IMG/VR virus record: IMGVR_UViG_3300037882_002138
Location: 1-22,057 of that record
Strand: one strand, 5' to 3'
Source: a virus
Length of the DNA stretch: 22,057 nt
A program made the translations under genes and the position numbers. The notes below the pieces were generated by a model. That model was not told the origin of the DNA. It made no database searches and saw only the letters and a program-made list of their open reading frames with translations. Positions 1 through 7,552 of this stretch are shown in pieces. Position 1 is the first letter of the stretch, and each line of letters starts with the position of its first letter.

Positions 1-2
1 CG

Positions 3-56
3 CAAACAGAGTACGAAACCGCCGCAATGTGGGCAGTAAAGGCTGCGACAGCCTAA
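3..56 (+). CDS. 3' end of an upstream gene (partial)
   Basis: An open frame enters the window and stops with TAA at 54-56, giving the C-terminal residues QTEYETAAMWAVKAATA. The composition is plausible for a real protein end. The stop lies just ahead of a run of stem-loops ending in a strong terminator, as expected for the last gene of an upstream operon. The other two forward frames also run in (stops at 37-39 and 95-97), so the frame choice is an inference. No function can be assigned from 17 residues. Confidence 0.3.
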   Translation, partial: QTEYETAAMWAVKAATA

Positions 57-63
57 AGATTAT

Positions 64-94
64 GCCGCTATCGGATATTTTGTTCGGTAGCGGC
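64..94 (+). other. Stem-loop 1
   Basis: GCCGCTATCG (64-73) pairs with CGGTAGCGGC (85-94), giving a 10-bp stem with one G-U wobble and an 11-nt A/T-rich loop. No T-tract follows it. It begins 8 nt after the stop of the partial upstream gene. It may be a 3' mRNA stabiliser or part of a structured RNA. Confidence 0.5.
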
Positions 95-103
95 TAACTC
101 CAA

Positions 104-141
104 GTTTCCCGCAACTTGCGCATAGCAAGTTGCCGGGAAAC
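104..141 (+). other. Stem-loop 2
   Basis: GTTTCCCGCAACTTGC (104-119) pairs with 125-132 and 134-141. The result is a 16-bp stem interrupted only by a bulged C at 133, with the loop GCATA (120-124). It is the longest stem in the gap and has no T-tract. Both its length and its place between two other hairpins are unusual. Confidence 0.6.
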
Positions 142-159
142 GACAGTTCGCCGCAATAC

Positions 160-191
160 GCCTCTATGCCCCGCATAGGGGCTTTTTTTTT
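160..191 (+). terminator. Rho-independent terminator
   Basis: GCCTCTATGC (160-169) pairs with GCATAGGGGC (173-182), forming a 10-bp stem with one G-U wobble and a CCC loop. Nine T's follow directly (183-191). This is a strong intrinsic terminator in the + direction and closes the operon that enters from the left. Confidence 0.85.
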
Positions 192-201
192 ACCCAACCC
201 G

Positions 202-320
202 ACCCACCCATCCCATCCCATAATCCCCTCATCCCCCCAAATCCCCGTCAAGACAAATAACCCACTCATCACATCCCGTAATCCCCTCATCCCCCAAAAT
301 CCCCGTCAAGACAAATAACC
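202..320. repeat. Tandem 58-bp C-rich direct repeat, two copies
   Basis: The unit at 202-259 is repeated immediately at 260-317. I count four mismatches over the 58 positions (at 208, 213, 220 and 238 of copy 1), and identity runs on to 320. The core TAATCCCCTCATCC...CCCCGTCAAGACAAATAACC is at 221-262 and 279-320. The minus strand carries repeated G3-G6 runs with quadruplex potential. Position upstream of a regulatory-looking gene and outside any ORF suggests a cis-acting site (operator, packaging or recombination site), but nothing proves this. Confidence 0.85.
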
Positions 321-414
321 TCATACATAACCCTATACCTTGCCAAACAAAATACTTTTCTTTGCAAAGTATAGCACGATATTTGCTGCACGTTCGCGCA
401 AACATAATCCTAAT

Positions 415-1212
415 ATGAAGTCTGTTACCTTAGCCGTGCATCCCCTTTCCAGGGCTGTGCTATGCACCCAGTACGGGGTGCATCCCTTTGCGATCAAGAA
501 CGGCGATCCGCTGTTCGACATTTTCACCGCCACATCCGCGAGGAAATGCAACCCGGTGAACCTCTCCGAGTTTTCCAGTACCATCACCGTCATCATGAAT
601 GACCGCGCCGCGCAGTCCGTGGATCGTTATTCGGCCCGCATCGCGCAGCGGCTCTACAGGTGGCACCGCGAGCAGATGTGCTGGTACACAGTCGGCTGTG
701 TAGCGGCCAAGGCACAGGCCAAAGCCAGCCTCGCCAACTGGCTCGCGGCCAACAAGGTCAGCGAAGATGACTACTCGCTTGATGCCGCAATAAAAACGTG
801 GCAAAGATTTGGGTGGGATTTTGATAAAAAAAACGCCGAAAAATTCGGACACCTGCGGCGTATGTCGGCGCCGAAAGTGTCCAAGAAAACGGGGCGGCGT
901 GCCAAGTCTATTTCCCCACCGCAGGCACTCGCGTGGAAGCGCAGCGAGGTGGATGCGGAACTCGTGATCGGCCGATTCCTTGCCTACTACTCCGAGACCT
1001 TCCGAAGAGTGCCCCGCAGCCTTGCCCAACAGGCGAAGTGCTACACCTATATAGTATATAAGCAACTAAGCGTAAGGCAAGCCGCCGCACGCCTGGGACT
1101 AAAGCGCAGCTCTACCGGATACGCACTCAAAGCCATGCGCACCCGCATGGCCAAAAACCCGACCGTATCACGGCTGATGGAGCAAGCACTCGACCTTCCA
1201 ACGCCCGCGTAG
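415..1212 (+). CDS. Helix-turn-helix protein of unknown role
   Basis: The protein is 265 aa from the ATG at 415. A TTG 75 nt upstream is in frame but would add a Lys/Arg-rich tail that looks like untranslated leader, so I prefer the ATG. The N-terminal third (about 1-60) looks beta-rich. The middle (65-135) is helical and rich in Trp, Tyr and Arg. Residues 150-170 form a basic linker. Residues 218-241 (LSVRQAAARLGLKRSSTGYA and following) have the spacing of a helix-turn-helix. From memory it resembles uncharacterised proteins of Bacteroidota phages and prophages; I know no demonstrated function. Standing alone ahead of the structural genes, it is a candidate transcription regulator, which is inference only. 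Its 3' end contains the first late-promoter-like site, so its own transcription is probably separate. Confidence 0.75.
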   Translation: MKSVTLAVHPLSRAVLCTQYGVHPFAIKNGDPLFDIFTATSARKCNPVNLSEFSSTITVIMNDRAAQSVDRYSARIAQRLYRWHREQMCWYTVGCVAAKAQAKASLANWLAANKVSEDDYSLDAAIKTWQRFGWDFDKKNAEKFGHLRRMSAPKVSKKTGRRAKSISPPQALAWKRSEVDAELVIGRFLAYYSETFRRVPRSLAQQAKCYTYIVYKQLSVRQAAARLGLKRSSTGYALKAMRTRMAKNPTVSRLMEQALDLPTPA

Positions 1213-1226
1213 TGCCGCCACTTTTG
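1190..1226 (+). promoter_or_regulatory. Late-promoter-like site P1
   Basis: The upstream element GACCTT begins at G1192. The -7-like CACTTTTG ends at G1226, 34 nt G to G. The four bases TGGC then lead directly to GTG at 1231. This is the weakest upstream match of the family (GACCTT rather than GTCCTT) but the spacing is exact. The site lies inside the 3' end of the preceding gene. The six-bp inverted repeat CGCCAC/GTGGCG (1216-1221 and 1226-1231, loop TTTT) spans the -7 element. Confidence 0.5.
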
Positions 1227-1230
1227 TGGC

Positions 1231-2049
1231 GTGTTCCAGACCTTACATCATATTGCCCGACAATGCACCCGACAAATGGGCGGCATTAAGGATATTGCGC
1301 TCATTGACCCTGATGATATTCAGAGCCAGGGAGCGCAATATCTGCAACCGAACATCAGCGGCATCACCCTGAAATCGGGGAAGTTCATGTACCTGTTCCA
1401 ACAGGCACGGCTCACGGGCCGATTTCAGTACCAGACCAACACCGATGCCCGCGCAGGGGATTATGTCACCTGCGAACTAAGCGCCCAGGTGCGAGGGGTG
1501 GCACTGGATCGCGATTGGATCGTTCAAAAATTCATGAATCGAAGGATACATGCAGTAGTAACATATCTCAACGGTACGCAGCGCTTCGTAAAGAACCTAC
1601 GCTTCCGGGCCACGCATGACAGCGGAGCCCGCAGGCAGGATAGAGTTTCATACTCATTTACCGCCACGTCCCGACTACTGCTACCACCCCCGCTCATCGC
1701 GGCCCCGCTTAATCTGCCGTATGTCTGCACAGGCGCAAGCGATAGCGGCCCTTGCGACTGTACCGAAACGACTATGATTGAAATCACTACTTCAGCCCCT
1801 AACACCTCCTACACTGTACCACAGGGGAGGCTTGTAACCGCGATACAGGTGCAAGGCACTGCAAATCAAACCGTGAATGTAGGCATCAGCAACGGCGGCG
1901 GCGAGATCGCGCAGGATATACCGCTCCTGGCTAATCAGGACATGTTGACGGGCAATAACGCTTTGTATGCGGATGTGACAAAAACGATATACTTCACCGG
2001 CCTACAGGGCAACAACACTATCAGGATATGGCTTTTGCACGACGCTTAA
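1231..2049 (+). CDS. Tail-associated beta-rich structural protein (putative)
   Basis: The protein is 272 aa if it starts at GTG 1231, or 257 aa from ATG 1276. The GTG is favoured because it lies exactly 4 nt after a -7-like element, the geometry seen at four other genes here. Two parts are visible. Residues about 17-150 (start near KDIALIDPDD) are a mixed domain with many aromatic and charged residues. Residues about 175-272 are rich in Thr, Asn, Gly and Val and look like a beta-sandwich. It lies immediately before fibre genes and overlaps the next gene by 22 nt, suggesting translational coupling. A baseplate or fibre-attachment role is plausible, but I do not recognise the family. Confidence 0.6.
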   Translation: MFQTLHHIARQCTRQMGGIKDIALIDPDDIQSQGAQYLQPNISGITLKSGKFMYLFQQARLTGRFQYQTNTDARAGDYVTCELSAQVRGVALDRDWIVQKFMNRRIHAVVTYLNGTQRFVKNLRFRATHDSGARRQDRVSYSFTATSRLLLPPPLIAAPLNLPYVCTGASDSGPCDCTETTMIEITTSAPNTSYTVPQGRLVTAIQVQGTANQTVNVGISNGGGEIAQDIPLLANQDMLTGNNALYADVTKTIYFTGLQGNNTIRIWLLHDA

Positions 2050-2801
2050 TTATGCTCGCGCTGCTCATAGCAGCGCACACCGCCGCCGCGCAAACGCTCA
2101 CCGTAGACTCGAAGGACGTTCAAATCGCGCGAAAAAAACTACAGATCGGCACGGACACGGCTCGCAACTTCATCAGTATTGTTTCCGTGATTGTATCCAG
2201 CGCCACCCAACGGCAGGCCCCTACGGCCAAAGCCGTGTATGATGCCATCCAAGCCATCGCGGCCCAAGCCGCCGCATCAGGACTGGCCAATGCCGCAAAA
2301 ATCCGCCTGAATAATACCAACACTACCGGGATAGACCTGCAAGGCACGGACGGACTCCGTTTTGCGCAATCATCCGGCACGCTGATAACTGCAAGCATCC
2401 GCGACACATCTATATCGCTTTCCAAAATAAACCGCTCCGGCGCATTAGATAATAACTCTATCAGGTGGAACGGGACCAATTGGGTAGCCTCCGCCCGAAA
2501 CCTATATGATATAGTGAGCGCGAACTACACCGTAGCGGCCTCCCTGAACGAGGTATTCGTAGAAGGCCAAACGGCAGCCATCACGCTGAATCTGCCGCCG
2601 TGCAACACGGCCAACAACGGCGCGAAGTTCATCATAACAAAATCGGGCGGGGACACCTTCAGTATAAGCATAGACCCCAGCGGTTCAGAGACCTTTCAAG
2701 ACGGCGCCGCCGTAAAGCGGCTCTACTCACAAGGAACATCCGTTTCCTGTACCTGCACATTTATTTCTGGGACAGGGAAATGGCATTTTTCAAACATGTA
2801 A
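2028..2801 (+). CDS. Fibre-like protein 1 with signal peptide
   Basis: The protein is 257 aa from ATG 2028; ATG 2052, two bases after the previous stop, would give 249 aa. The longer start supplies two arginines ahead of a hydrophobic stretch and an AAA-Q junction near residue 21, a good Sec signal peptide for signal peptidase I. Residues 60-100 are Ala-rich and helical, and 100-150 resemble fibre-shaft sequence. The last 90 residues (ITLNLPPCN, GDTFSISIDPSG, ETFQDGA, LYSQG) match the C-terminus of the protein encoded at 2819-3934 domain for domain. It is probably a fibre, decoration or exported adhesion protein. A signal peptide on a phage structural protein is odd, because virion proteins normally assemble in the cytoplasm. 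Confidence 0.7.
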   Translation: MAFARRLIMLALLIAAHTAAAQTLTVDSKDVQIARKKLQIGTDTARNFISIVSVIVSSATQRQAPTAKAVYDAIQAIAAQAAASGLANAAKIRLNNTNTTGIDLQGTDGLRFAQSSGTLITASIRDTSISLSKINRSGALDNNSIRWNGTNWVASARNLYDIVSANYTVAASLNEVFVEGQTAAITLNLPPCNTANNGAKFIITKSGGDTFSISIDPSGSETFQDGAAVKRLYSQGTSVSCTCTFISGTGKWHFSNM

Positions 2802-2818
2802 ATTTCATTATTAGCAAC

Positions 2819-3934
2819 ATGAAAAAACTCATTTTTTCAATCATTTTTTCATTTTTCGCGCTGTTCTCCTTCGCGCAAGTGCCGAGCATCACGGATGCGA
2901 CGCTCATCAAGTTTCTCTCCGGGGATAACTCCTTCCTGCGCAGCGCGTTGGATCTAAAAAACTACATCGCTCCTGGCGGTGGTACAGGTACGGTCACCAG
3001 TGTGGGCCTCGGCTTGCCTGCGGAGTTCACGGTCACAGGTAGCCCCGTCACCACATCCGGTACACTCACGGGCGCATGGGCCACCCAAACGGCCAATCTG
3101 ATGTTCGCAAGCCCTAACGGTAGCAGTGGCACTCCTTCTTTCCGCGCCATGGTCGCGGCGGATGTACCTACATTGCCTGCGAACAAGATCACAGGCGCAA
3201 ACTTGACAGCGGCAACGACGAAAATCACGGTCACAGGCGGCACAGGAGCCGTACTGTCCGCTGCTACAGTGGACGTCAACGAGGCGAATCTTACGCTTAA
3301 TAATATAGGCGGCACACTTGGCGTCACGAAAGGCGGCACAGGCCTCACGGCTGTCGGCGGCAACGGTACAATATTAGGCAGCGACGGCACAGCCGCCCTA
3401 TACCTCAATCCGACCATCACCACTACAGCGGCGGCTATCGCCTTCGCCCGAAGCGGCAGCAACCTGAACCTTAATATCCCGGATGCAGATGCGACCAACA
3501 GGGGGACAGTAGGTACAGGCGCACAGACGTGGGCAGGGGCCAAAACATTCACCGGTCAGGTGATCGGTAACGGCGGCGTACAAGGTGCGGCCACGGCTTC
3601 TTTGGCCGCCGTGGACATAAACGGCGTTGAAGACGGCGCATGGGCAAGCACAACGGCCACGCTCACGCTGGATCAGACCAACAACATGGTCAACATCGGC
3701 ACCCTTACAGCAGGTATCACGATCAACCTACCCGCATGCAATAGCACGCGGGATGGCTGGACGTACAGTTTCTACAAGTCTGGCACCGACACCTTCGCGG
3801 CTACCATAGACCCTAACGGCACGGAGACCTTCGTGGACGGCGCTACCACTAAGGTGCTGTACAGCCAGTATAATTCTGCGCAGTGCAAATGCCGTTTTTC
3901 AGGCTCCGGCGCATGGTTTTTCATTCCTCAATAA
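2819..3934 (+). CDS. Tail-fibre-like protein 2 with signal peptide
   Basis: The protein is 371 aa from the ATG at 2819. An in-frame extension upstream to about 2600 is Arg/His-rich and overlaps the preceding gene, so I reject it. Residues 1-19 (MKKLIFSIIF..FSFAQ) form a clear signal peptide. Residues 21-50 (TDATLIKFLSGD) match the start of the next protein. The shaft (about 55-250) carries classic fibre repeats: GTGTVTSVGLGLP, FTVTGSPVTTSGTL and the KGGTG spacer. The last 100 residues are the domain shared with the preceding gene (ITINLPACN, IDPNGTETFVDGA). Shaft motifs of this kind are common in receptor-binding proteins. The encoded protein is probably trimeric. It lies 17 nt after the preceding gene and 7 nt before the next. 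Confidence 0.8.
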   Translation: MKKLIFSIIFSFFALFSFAQVPSITDATLIKFLSGDNSFLRSALDLKNYIAPGGGTGTVTSVGLGLPAEFTVTGSPVTTSGTLTGAWATQTANLMFASPNGSSGTPSFRAMVAADVPTLPANKITGANLTAATTKITVTGGTGAVLSAATVDVNEANLTLNNIGGTLGVTKGGTGLTAVGGNGTILGSDGTAALYLNPTITTTAAAIAFARSGSNLNLNIPDADATNRGTVGTGAQTWAGAKTFTGQVIGNGGVQGAATASLAAVDINGVEDGAWASTTATLTLDQTNNMVNIGTLTAGITINLPACNSTRDGWTYSFYKSGTDTFAATIDPNGTETFVDGATTKVLYSQYNSAQCKCRFSGSGAWFFIPQ

Positions 3935-3941
3935 TTTTAGC

Positions 3942-6900
3942 ATGCAGAAATTCCTTATCATATTTTTGGCGGCATTTCTGCTGCCTTTTTTCATTTCCGC
4001 ACAGCCCGTGGTCACCTCCGCCACCCGCGTGAAACTTTTCAAGGGGGATAGTATTTTTACAGCTCCGCTGTCGGGCTTGGCATCGGCTATCGGGGCGGGG
4101 GGGAATAGGCCGGATTCGGCGTTCGCAATTGGGGCGTATGCTACACCAGGTTACTGGAGTAAGACGGTCAATTCAAATTTGTGGAAGAAGGGCACGCTGT
4201 CTTTTCGGACTGCGGATACCACGGGGATGCTGACATTACACCAAGCGGATTCTGCAAATTTGAAACCGTCACTGTATTTCTCCGGGGACGGGGAATATAT
4301 CTGGAAAATTAAGAAAGATAGTCGCTCTGGCACAGGAACAGATTTCAATTTTGTAAGGAAATACGGCCCTTCTGGTTCAGATGGGCTGAATAACAATCAA
4401 ATTTTTGCGTTTGGTTGGAATGTAGCACCTGGCGGGGGCATGGAAAACCCATCATTCCCTTCCTGTTCTTACAGGATAGAGGAAAATTTCAAAAATGGCG
4501 TAAATAATGCAAACGCATTTGAATGTCACCTTCCTCACATTGAATTTTCAAATAATACTGGAAGAAGGCCATTAAGTGGTTATTTTTCAAGAAATCACAT
4601 AAATCCGACAGGAAACTGGTCATTCTCATCCGATTTTATAACCTTTAGCGATTATCAGACCAATACGCCTAAAGGCGTTTGGGCGTTCGGTACAAATACA
4701 GGATACGTTAAGGGTATCACATTTGCCGATACCGCAAATGTGATGATGGCTAAAAACAATGTGGGCGGGCTTTGGCAGCGAAATGCGGCTGACAACGCAT
4801 TCATTAGAATGTTGATGGTTGATAATGAAGATCGGATTTTATTAGGCGCGTCTGGCCCCGCCTCAAGGGTAGCAGCCTATAATGAGGTTCAAATTACAAA
4901 CGGCGGATACCTTTGGAATGAACTGGCCGAATTGAAGATTGGTAAAAATACAAGCACAGAAGGCGTTATTACATATTTTAATAGTGAAAGTAATGATAAC
5001 GTGTACTTTAGCAACCCGCTGGCCAGTAATTATCTTCGGATAGGGACTACAAACGAGGGGAGTGGCAATTACATGACTACCTTGTTTTCAGCGACGGGAG
5101 AAAGGTATTTCCAGGCCCGTCAAGATGTATCAGACCGCCTGCTAAATCTCGCAGGCAGTAAGGTTGCTATCAATGCTTATGCTCCAAGCCAAACCCAAAC
5201 CTTCACCGTTAACGGCACCACGCAATTGGGGACAGGGTCGGATGCAAATGCTAATAGCATATTGAACCTAAAAACTAATGCTTACAATGCAGACATTTTC
5301 GTTAATAACCAAAGCCCGGAAGCATTGTCTACCTCTGCGGTAGGCGGCATCGCACTTATCAATGACGGAGGCGTCGGGGCTTTGTATGGGAAATATTCAG
5401 GATCAGGGAATACGGGCTGGGCCAAATTTCTAAACATGAAAGATCCTAACGGAGCAAGCACAAACCAAGTACTGCAGTGGAACGGCACCACATGGGGCCC
5501 CGCTTCTGTAGGCGGAATTGGAGGGTCAGGCACCACCAATTTCGTGACAAAATTCACAGGCCCAAACAGCATTGGAAACTCTACAATAACAGATGACGGC
5601 ACCGACGTGGGGTTCAATTGGGGCAGTAAAGTCCGTATCTATTTTAGCTCAAACTATAACATGGGAATGCAAAGGGGGACAGGTAGAGACCTTATCTTGT
5701 TTGCTAACTCTCCGGACAACGATGCAAAAGTTTCTTTGGTCGCGGCGAATATCACCGCACTTACGGCAGATCACTTAGGGAATGTAGGGATCGGAACCAC
5801 ATCGCCATCGGCTTCCTACAAGTTGGATATTATCGGGAAAGCCCGCGCACAGGGGCTTCGCGCCGAAGGCACCACCATGCAGCCAAGCCTCGAACTCGCA
5901 AACACGACGCCCACAACGGGCAAAACATTCACGCTCGGAAGCAGCAATACAGGCAACTTCTACATCAGCAGCGATGTGGCGGGTGATGCGATCTCCGTAA
6001 CACACGCTACGGGGGATGTGACGATCACGCCGAAATTAAAACTAACAACTGTAGGCACCGTCGCGACCTCCTTGGTCGGGCGAAATGCAGCGACGGAGGT
6101 TGCAGGGGTAACAATAGGAAGTGGGTTGGGGCTTACGGCTGGCACGCTCAGCGCCACGGACGCCTCCACCACAAACGAACTGCAAACGCTTAGCAACACC
6201 TCTGATGCAACATCACACACTGCTACACTATCCAACAGTGGCGGCAGCCTGAAACTTGTAGAAGGCAGCAATATTACCATCGCGACAACAGGAACAGCGC
6301 TGGATGGGATAGTGACAATAAGCGCCACAGGCGGGGGAAGTAGCCCCGTAATAATTACCCCGGCGGCCATCACGGTAGACCAAAATAATTACAGCCCGAC
6401 CGATTGGTCTACGGCGACCATAGTCAGGATTTCAGGAACGACACAAATTTGGGGGATCACAGGATTCTCTTCCTCCGGATTTTCTGGGGGGCACACAAAG
6501 AGAATAATTAATGTAGGGGCAAAATCTATCTATTTCGCAGGCGAACACCCATCCAGCACCGCCGCGAACAGAATATCCGCCACAAATGATTTTGTATTAG
6601 GGGCAAAAAAAAGCATGAATATAATTTTTGATGCTACCCTAAGCAGGTGGATTATAGAAGGCACAGAACGAGTGCCGGAAATAGAACATAATTGGAGTGC
6701 TGCGAGCCAAACAGGTAGTGAATTTGAAAACACTGCTTTTACGGCGATTGGTACGGGGACAGTGAATACGGGGGGGAATGCGGCGACGGAAGAACCCGCA
6801 ACAACAAAAATTAGCACAGGGACAACATCAAGCGGCGGCGGCAGCATTACCCTCGGAAAAACTGTAGCCCCCATAGCCACACGGCTTGGACACAAATATG

Positions 6901-7328
6901 TTGAAGGGTATTTCACGTTACTATCTACAAGCAACGCCTCGAACCGATATACGGCTGGATTAATAATCAGCACTACTACAACAGGTACATTTGGGGCGGC
7001 TAACACCTGTGGGGTACGCTATACAGACAACGTGAACTCCGGCCGATGGGAACTGTACAGCATCAATAATGGCGGCACCACCGTCACGCAAGATCTCGGT
7101 ATAACTGTTTCATCAGCGCCTACGAAAATAAGGATAGAGATGGATGATGCAGGGGCTACAATACGCGCCTACTTAAACGAAGAAATGAAGGGGCAAATAT
7201 CAGGGTCATCATCACTGCCAACCGAATTTGGCAATTATTTTGGAAAATTGCAAATAATCAAATCCGTAGGCACTACGGCTGTCGTTATGGATTGTTATAG
7301 CATGAAATCTGGCATACATACCTATTAA
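3942..7328 (+). CDS. Large tail fibre / receptor-binding protein with signal peptide
   Basis: The protein is 1128 aa. Residues 1-20 are a signal peptide ending ISAQ. Residues 21-50 (TSATRVKLFKGD) match the N-terminus of the preceding fibre. The stretch at about 110-480 is beta-rich, and its DNA is visibly more A/T-rich than the flanks, suggesting a module of different origin. Residues about 540-630 contain TNFVTKFTGPNSIGNS and GNVGIGTTSPS, motifs typical of Bacteroidota fibre proteins. A Ser/Thr-rich shaft follows. Residues about 914-1128 resemble a lectin-like beta-sandwich (GRWELYSINNGG, IRIEMDDAGATIRAYLN). Proteins with GIGTTSPS repeats often end in an intramolecular chaperone of the S74 type; none is seen here. 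This is the best candidate for host recognition. The stop codon overlaps the next start by one base. Confidence 0.8.
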   Translation: MQKFLIIFLAAFLLPFFISAQPVVTSATRVKLFKGDSIFTAPLSGLASAIGAGGNRPDSAFAIGAYATPGYWSKTVNSNLWKKGTLSFRTADTTGMLTLHQADSANLKPSLYFSGDGEYIWKIKKDSRSGTGTDFNFVRKYGPSGSDGLNNNQIFAFGWNVAPGGGMENPSFPSCSYRIEENFKNGVNNANAFECHLPHIEFSNNTGRRPLSGYFSRNHINPTGNWSFSSDFITFSDYQTNTPKGVWAFGTNTGYVKGITFADTANVMMAKNNVGGLWQRNAADNAFIRMLMVDNEDRILLGASGPASRVAAYNEVQITNGGYLWNELAELKIGKNTSTEGVITYFNSESNDNVYFSNPLASNYLRIGTTNEGSGNYMTTLFSATGERYFQARQDVSDRLLNLAGSKVAINAYAPSQTQTFTVNGTTQLGTGSDANANSILNLKTNAYNADIFVNNQSPEALSTSAVGGIALINDGGVGALYGKYSGSGNTGWAKFLNMKDPNGASTNQVLQWNGTTWGPASVGGIGGSGTTNFVTKFTGPNSIGNSTITDDGTDVGFNWGSKVRIYFSSNYNMGMQRGTGRDLILFANSPDNDAKVSLVAANITALTADHLGNVGIGTTSPSASYKLDIIGKARAQGLRAEGTTMQPSLELANTTPTTGKTFTLGSSNTGNFYISSDVAGDAISVTHATGDVTITPKLKLTTVGTVATSLVGRNAATEVAGVTIGSGLGLTAGTLSATDASTTNELQTLSNTSDATSHTATLSNSGGSLKLVEGSNITIATTGTALDGIVTISATGGGSSPVIITPAAITVDQNNYSPTDWSTATIVRISGTTQIWGITGFSSSGFSGGHTKRIINVGAKSIYFAGEHPSSTAANRISATNDFVLGAKKSMNIIFDATLSRWIIEGTERVPEIEHNWSAASQTGSEFENTAFTAIGTGTVNTGGNAATEEPATTKISTGTTSSGGGSITLGKTVAPIATRLGHKYVEGYFTLLSTSNASNRYTAGLIISTTTTGTFGAANTCGVRYTDNVNSGRWELYSINNGGTTVTQDLGITVSSAPTKIRIEMDDAGATIRAYLNEEMKGQISGSSSLPTEFGNYFGKLQIIKSVGTTAVVMDCYSMKSGIHTY

Positions 7329-7552
7329 TGCGCATATTTCTCCTCCTCCTAATCCTTCACCTATCCTTTGCCTGCGCCCTGGCACAGGCAAGCCGCGACA
7401 GAGTCCGCACGGTGGATACCGTTACGGTTCGGGCGCGGCGGGTGCTTAGATATGTATCTATGTCATCGCCGTGGGATACGGCATCATGGAAGCGGATGAA
7501 TATGCCGCCCCTTCCTGCGGACACCACCCGCCACAAAAAGCCCCGAAAATAG
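7328..7552 (+). CDS. Small exported protein of unknown function
   Basis: The protein is 74 aa and its ATG overlaps the preceding stop by one base (TAATG), indicating coupling. Residues 1-20 (MRIFLLLLILHLSFACALAQ) form a strong signal peptide. A Cys at position 15 sits in SFAC, which is not a canonical lipobox. The mature part is about 54 residues, very basic at the end (RHKKPRK), with a Pro-rich stretch near 60. Small, exported, Pro-containing proteins include outer-membrane spanin subunits, but evidence for that is weak. The stop codon lies in the loop of a terminator, so this is the last gene of the adhesion block. Confidence 0.6.
   Translation: MRIFLLLLILHLSFACALAQASRDRVRTVDTVTVRARRVLRYVSMSSPWDTASWKRMNMPPLPADTTRHKKPRK

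Larger units (their letters stand above)
57..414. other. Non-coding gap with stem-loops and a tandem repeat
   Basis: These 358 bases hold no convincing gene. From left to right they contain two stem-loops without T-tracts (64-94 and 104-141), a terminator (160-191), a C-rich tandem repeat (202-320), and an A/T-rich stretch before the ATG at 415. The A/T-rich stretch carries TTTGC motifs near 361-365 and 382-386 that could belong to a promoter, but I could not fit a convincing -33/-7 pair. Open frames read here on either strand are low-complexity, dominated by Pro or Gly/Trp, and look spurious. Confidence 0.6.

Noticed and set aside
202-320. CRISPR array
   Set aside because: Only two copies, directly adjacent with no unique spacer, so a tandem duplication rather than repeats separated by spacers.
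460-1065. 201-aa open frame on the minus strand
   Set aside because: It lies wholly opposite the helix-turn-helix gene, has no promoter or leader signal of its own, and its composition looks like antisense of a coding region.
2962-3552. 196-aa open frame on the minus strand
   Set aside because: It is antisense to the repetitive Gly/Thr/Ala-rich fibre shaft; low-complexity Val/Pro/Ala composition is the expected mirror image.
2819-7328. Diversity-generating retroelement acting on the fibre genes
   Set aside because: No reverse transcriptase and no template-like near copy of a fibre 3' end was found in the window.
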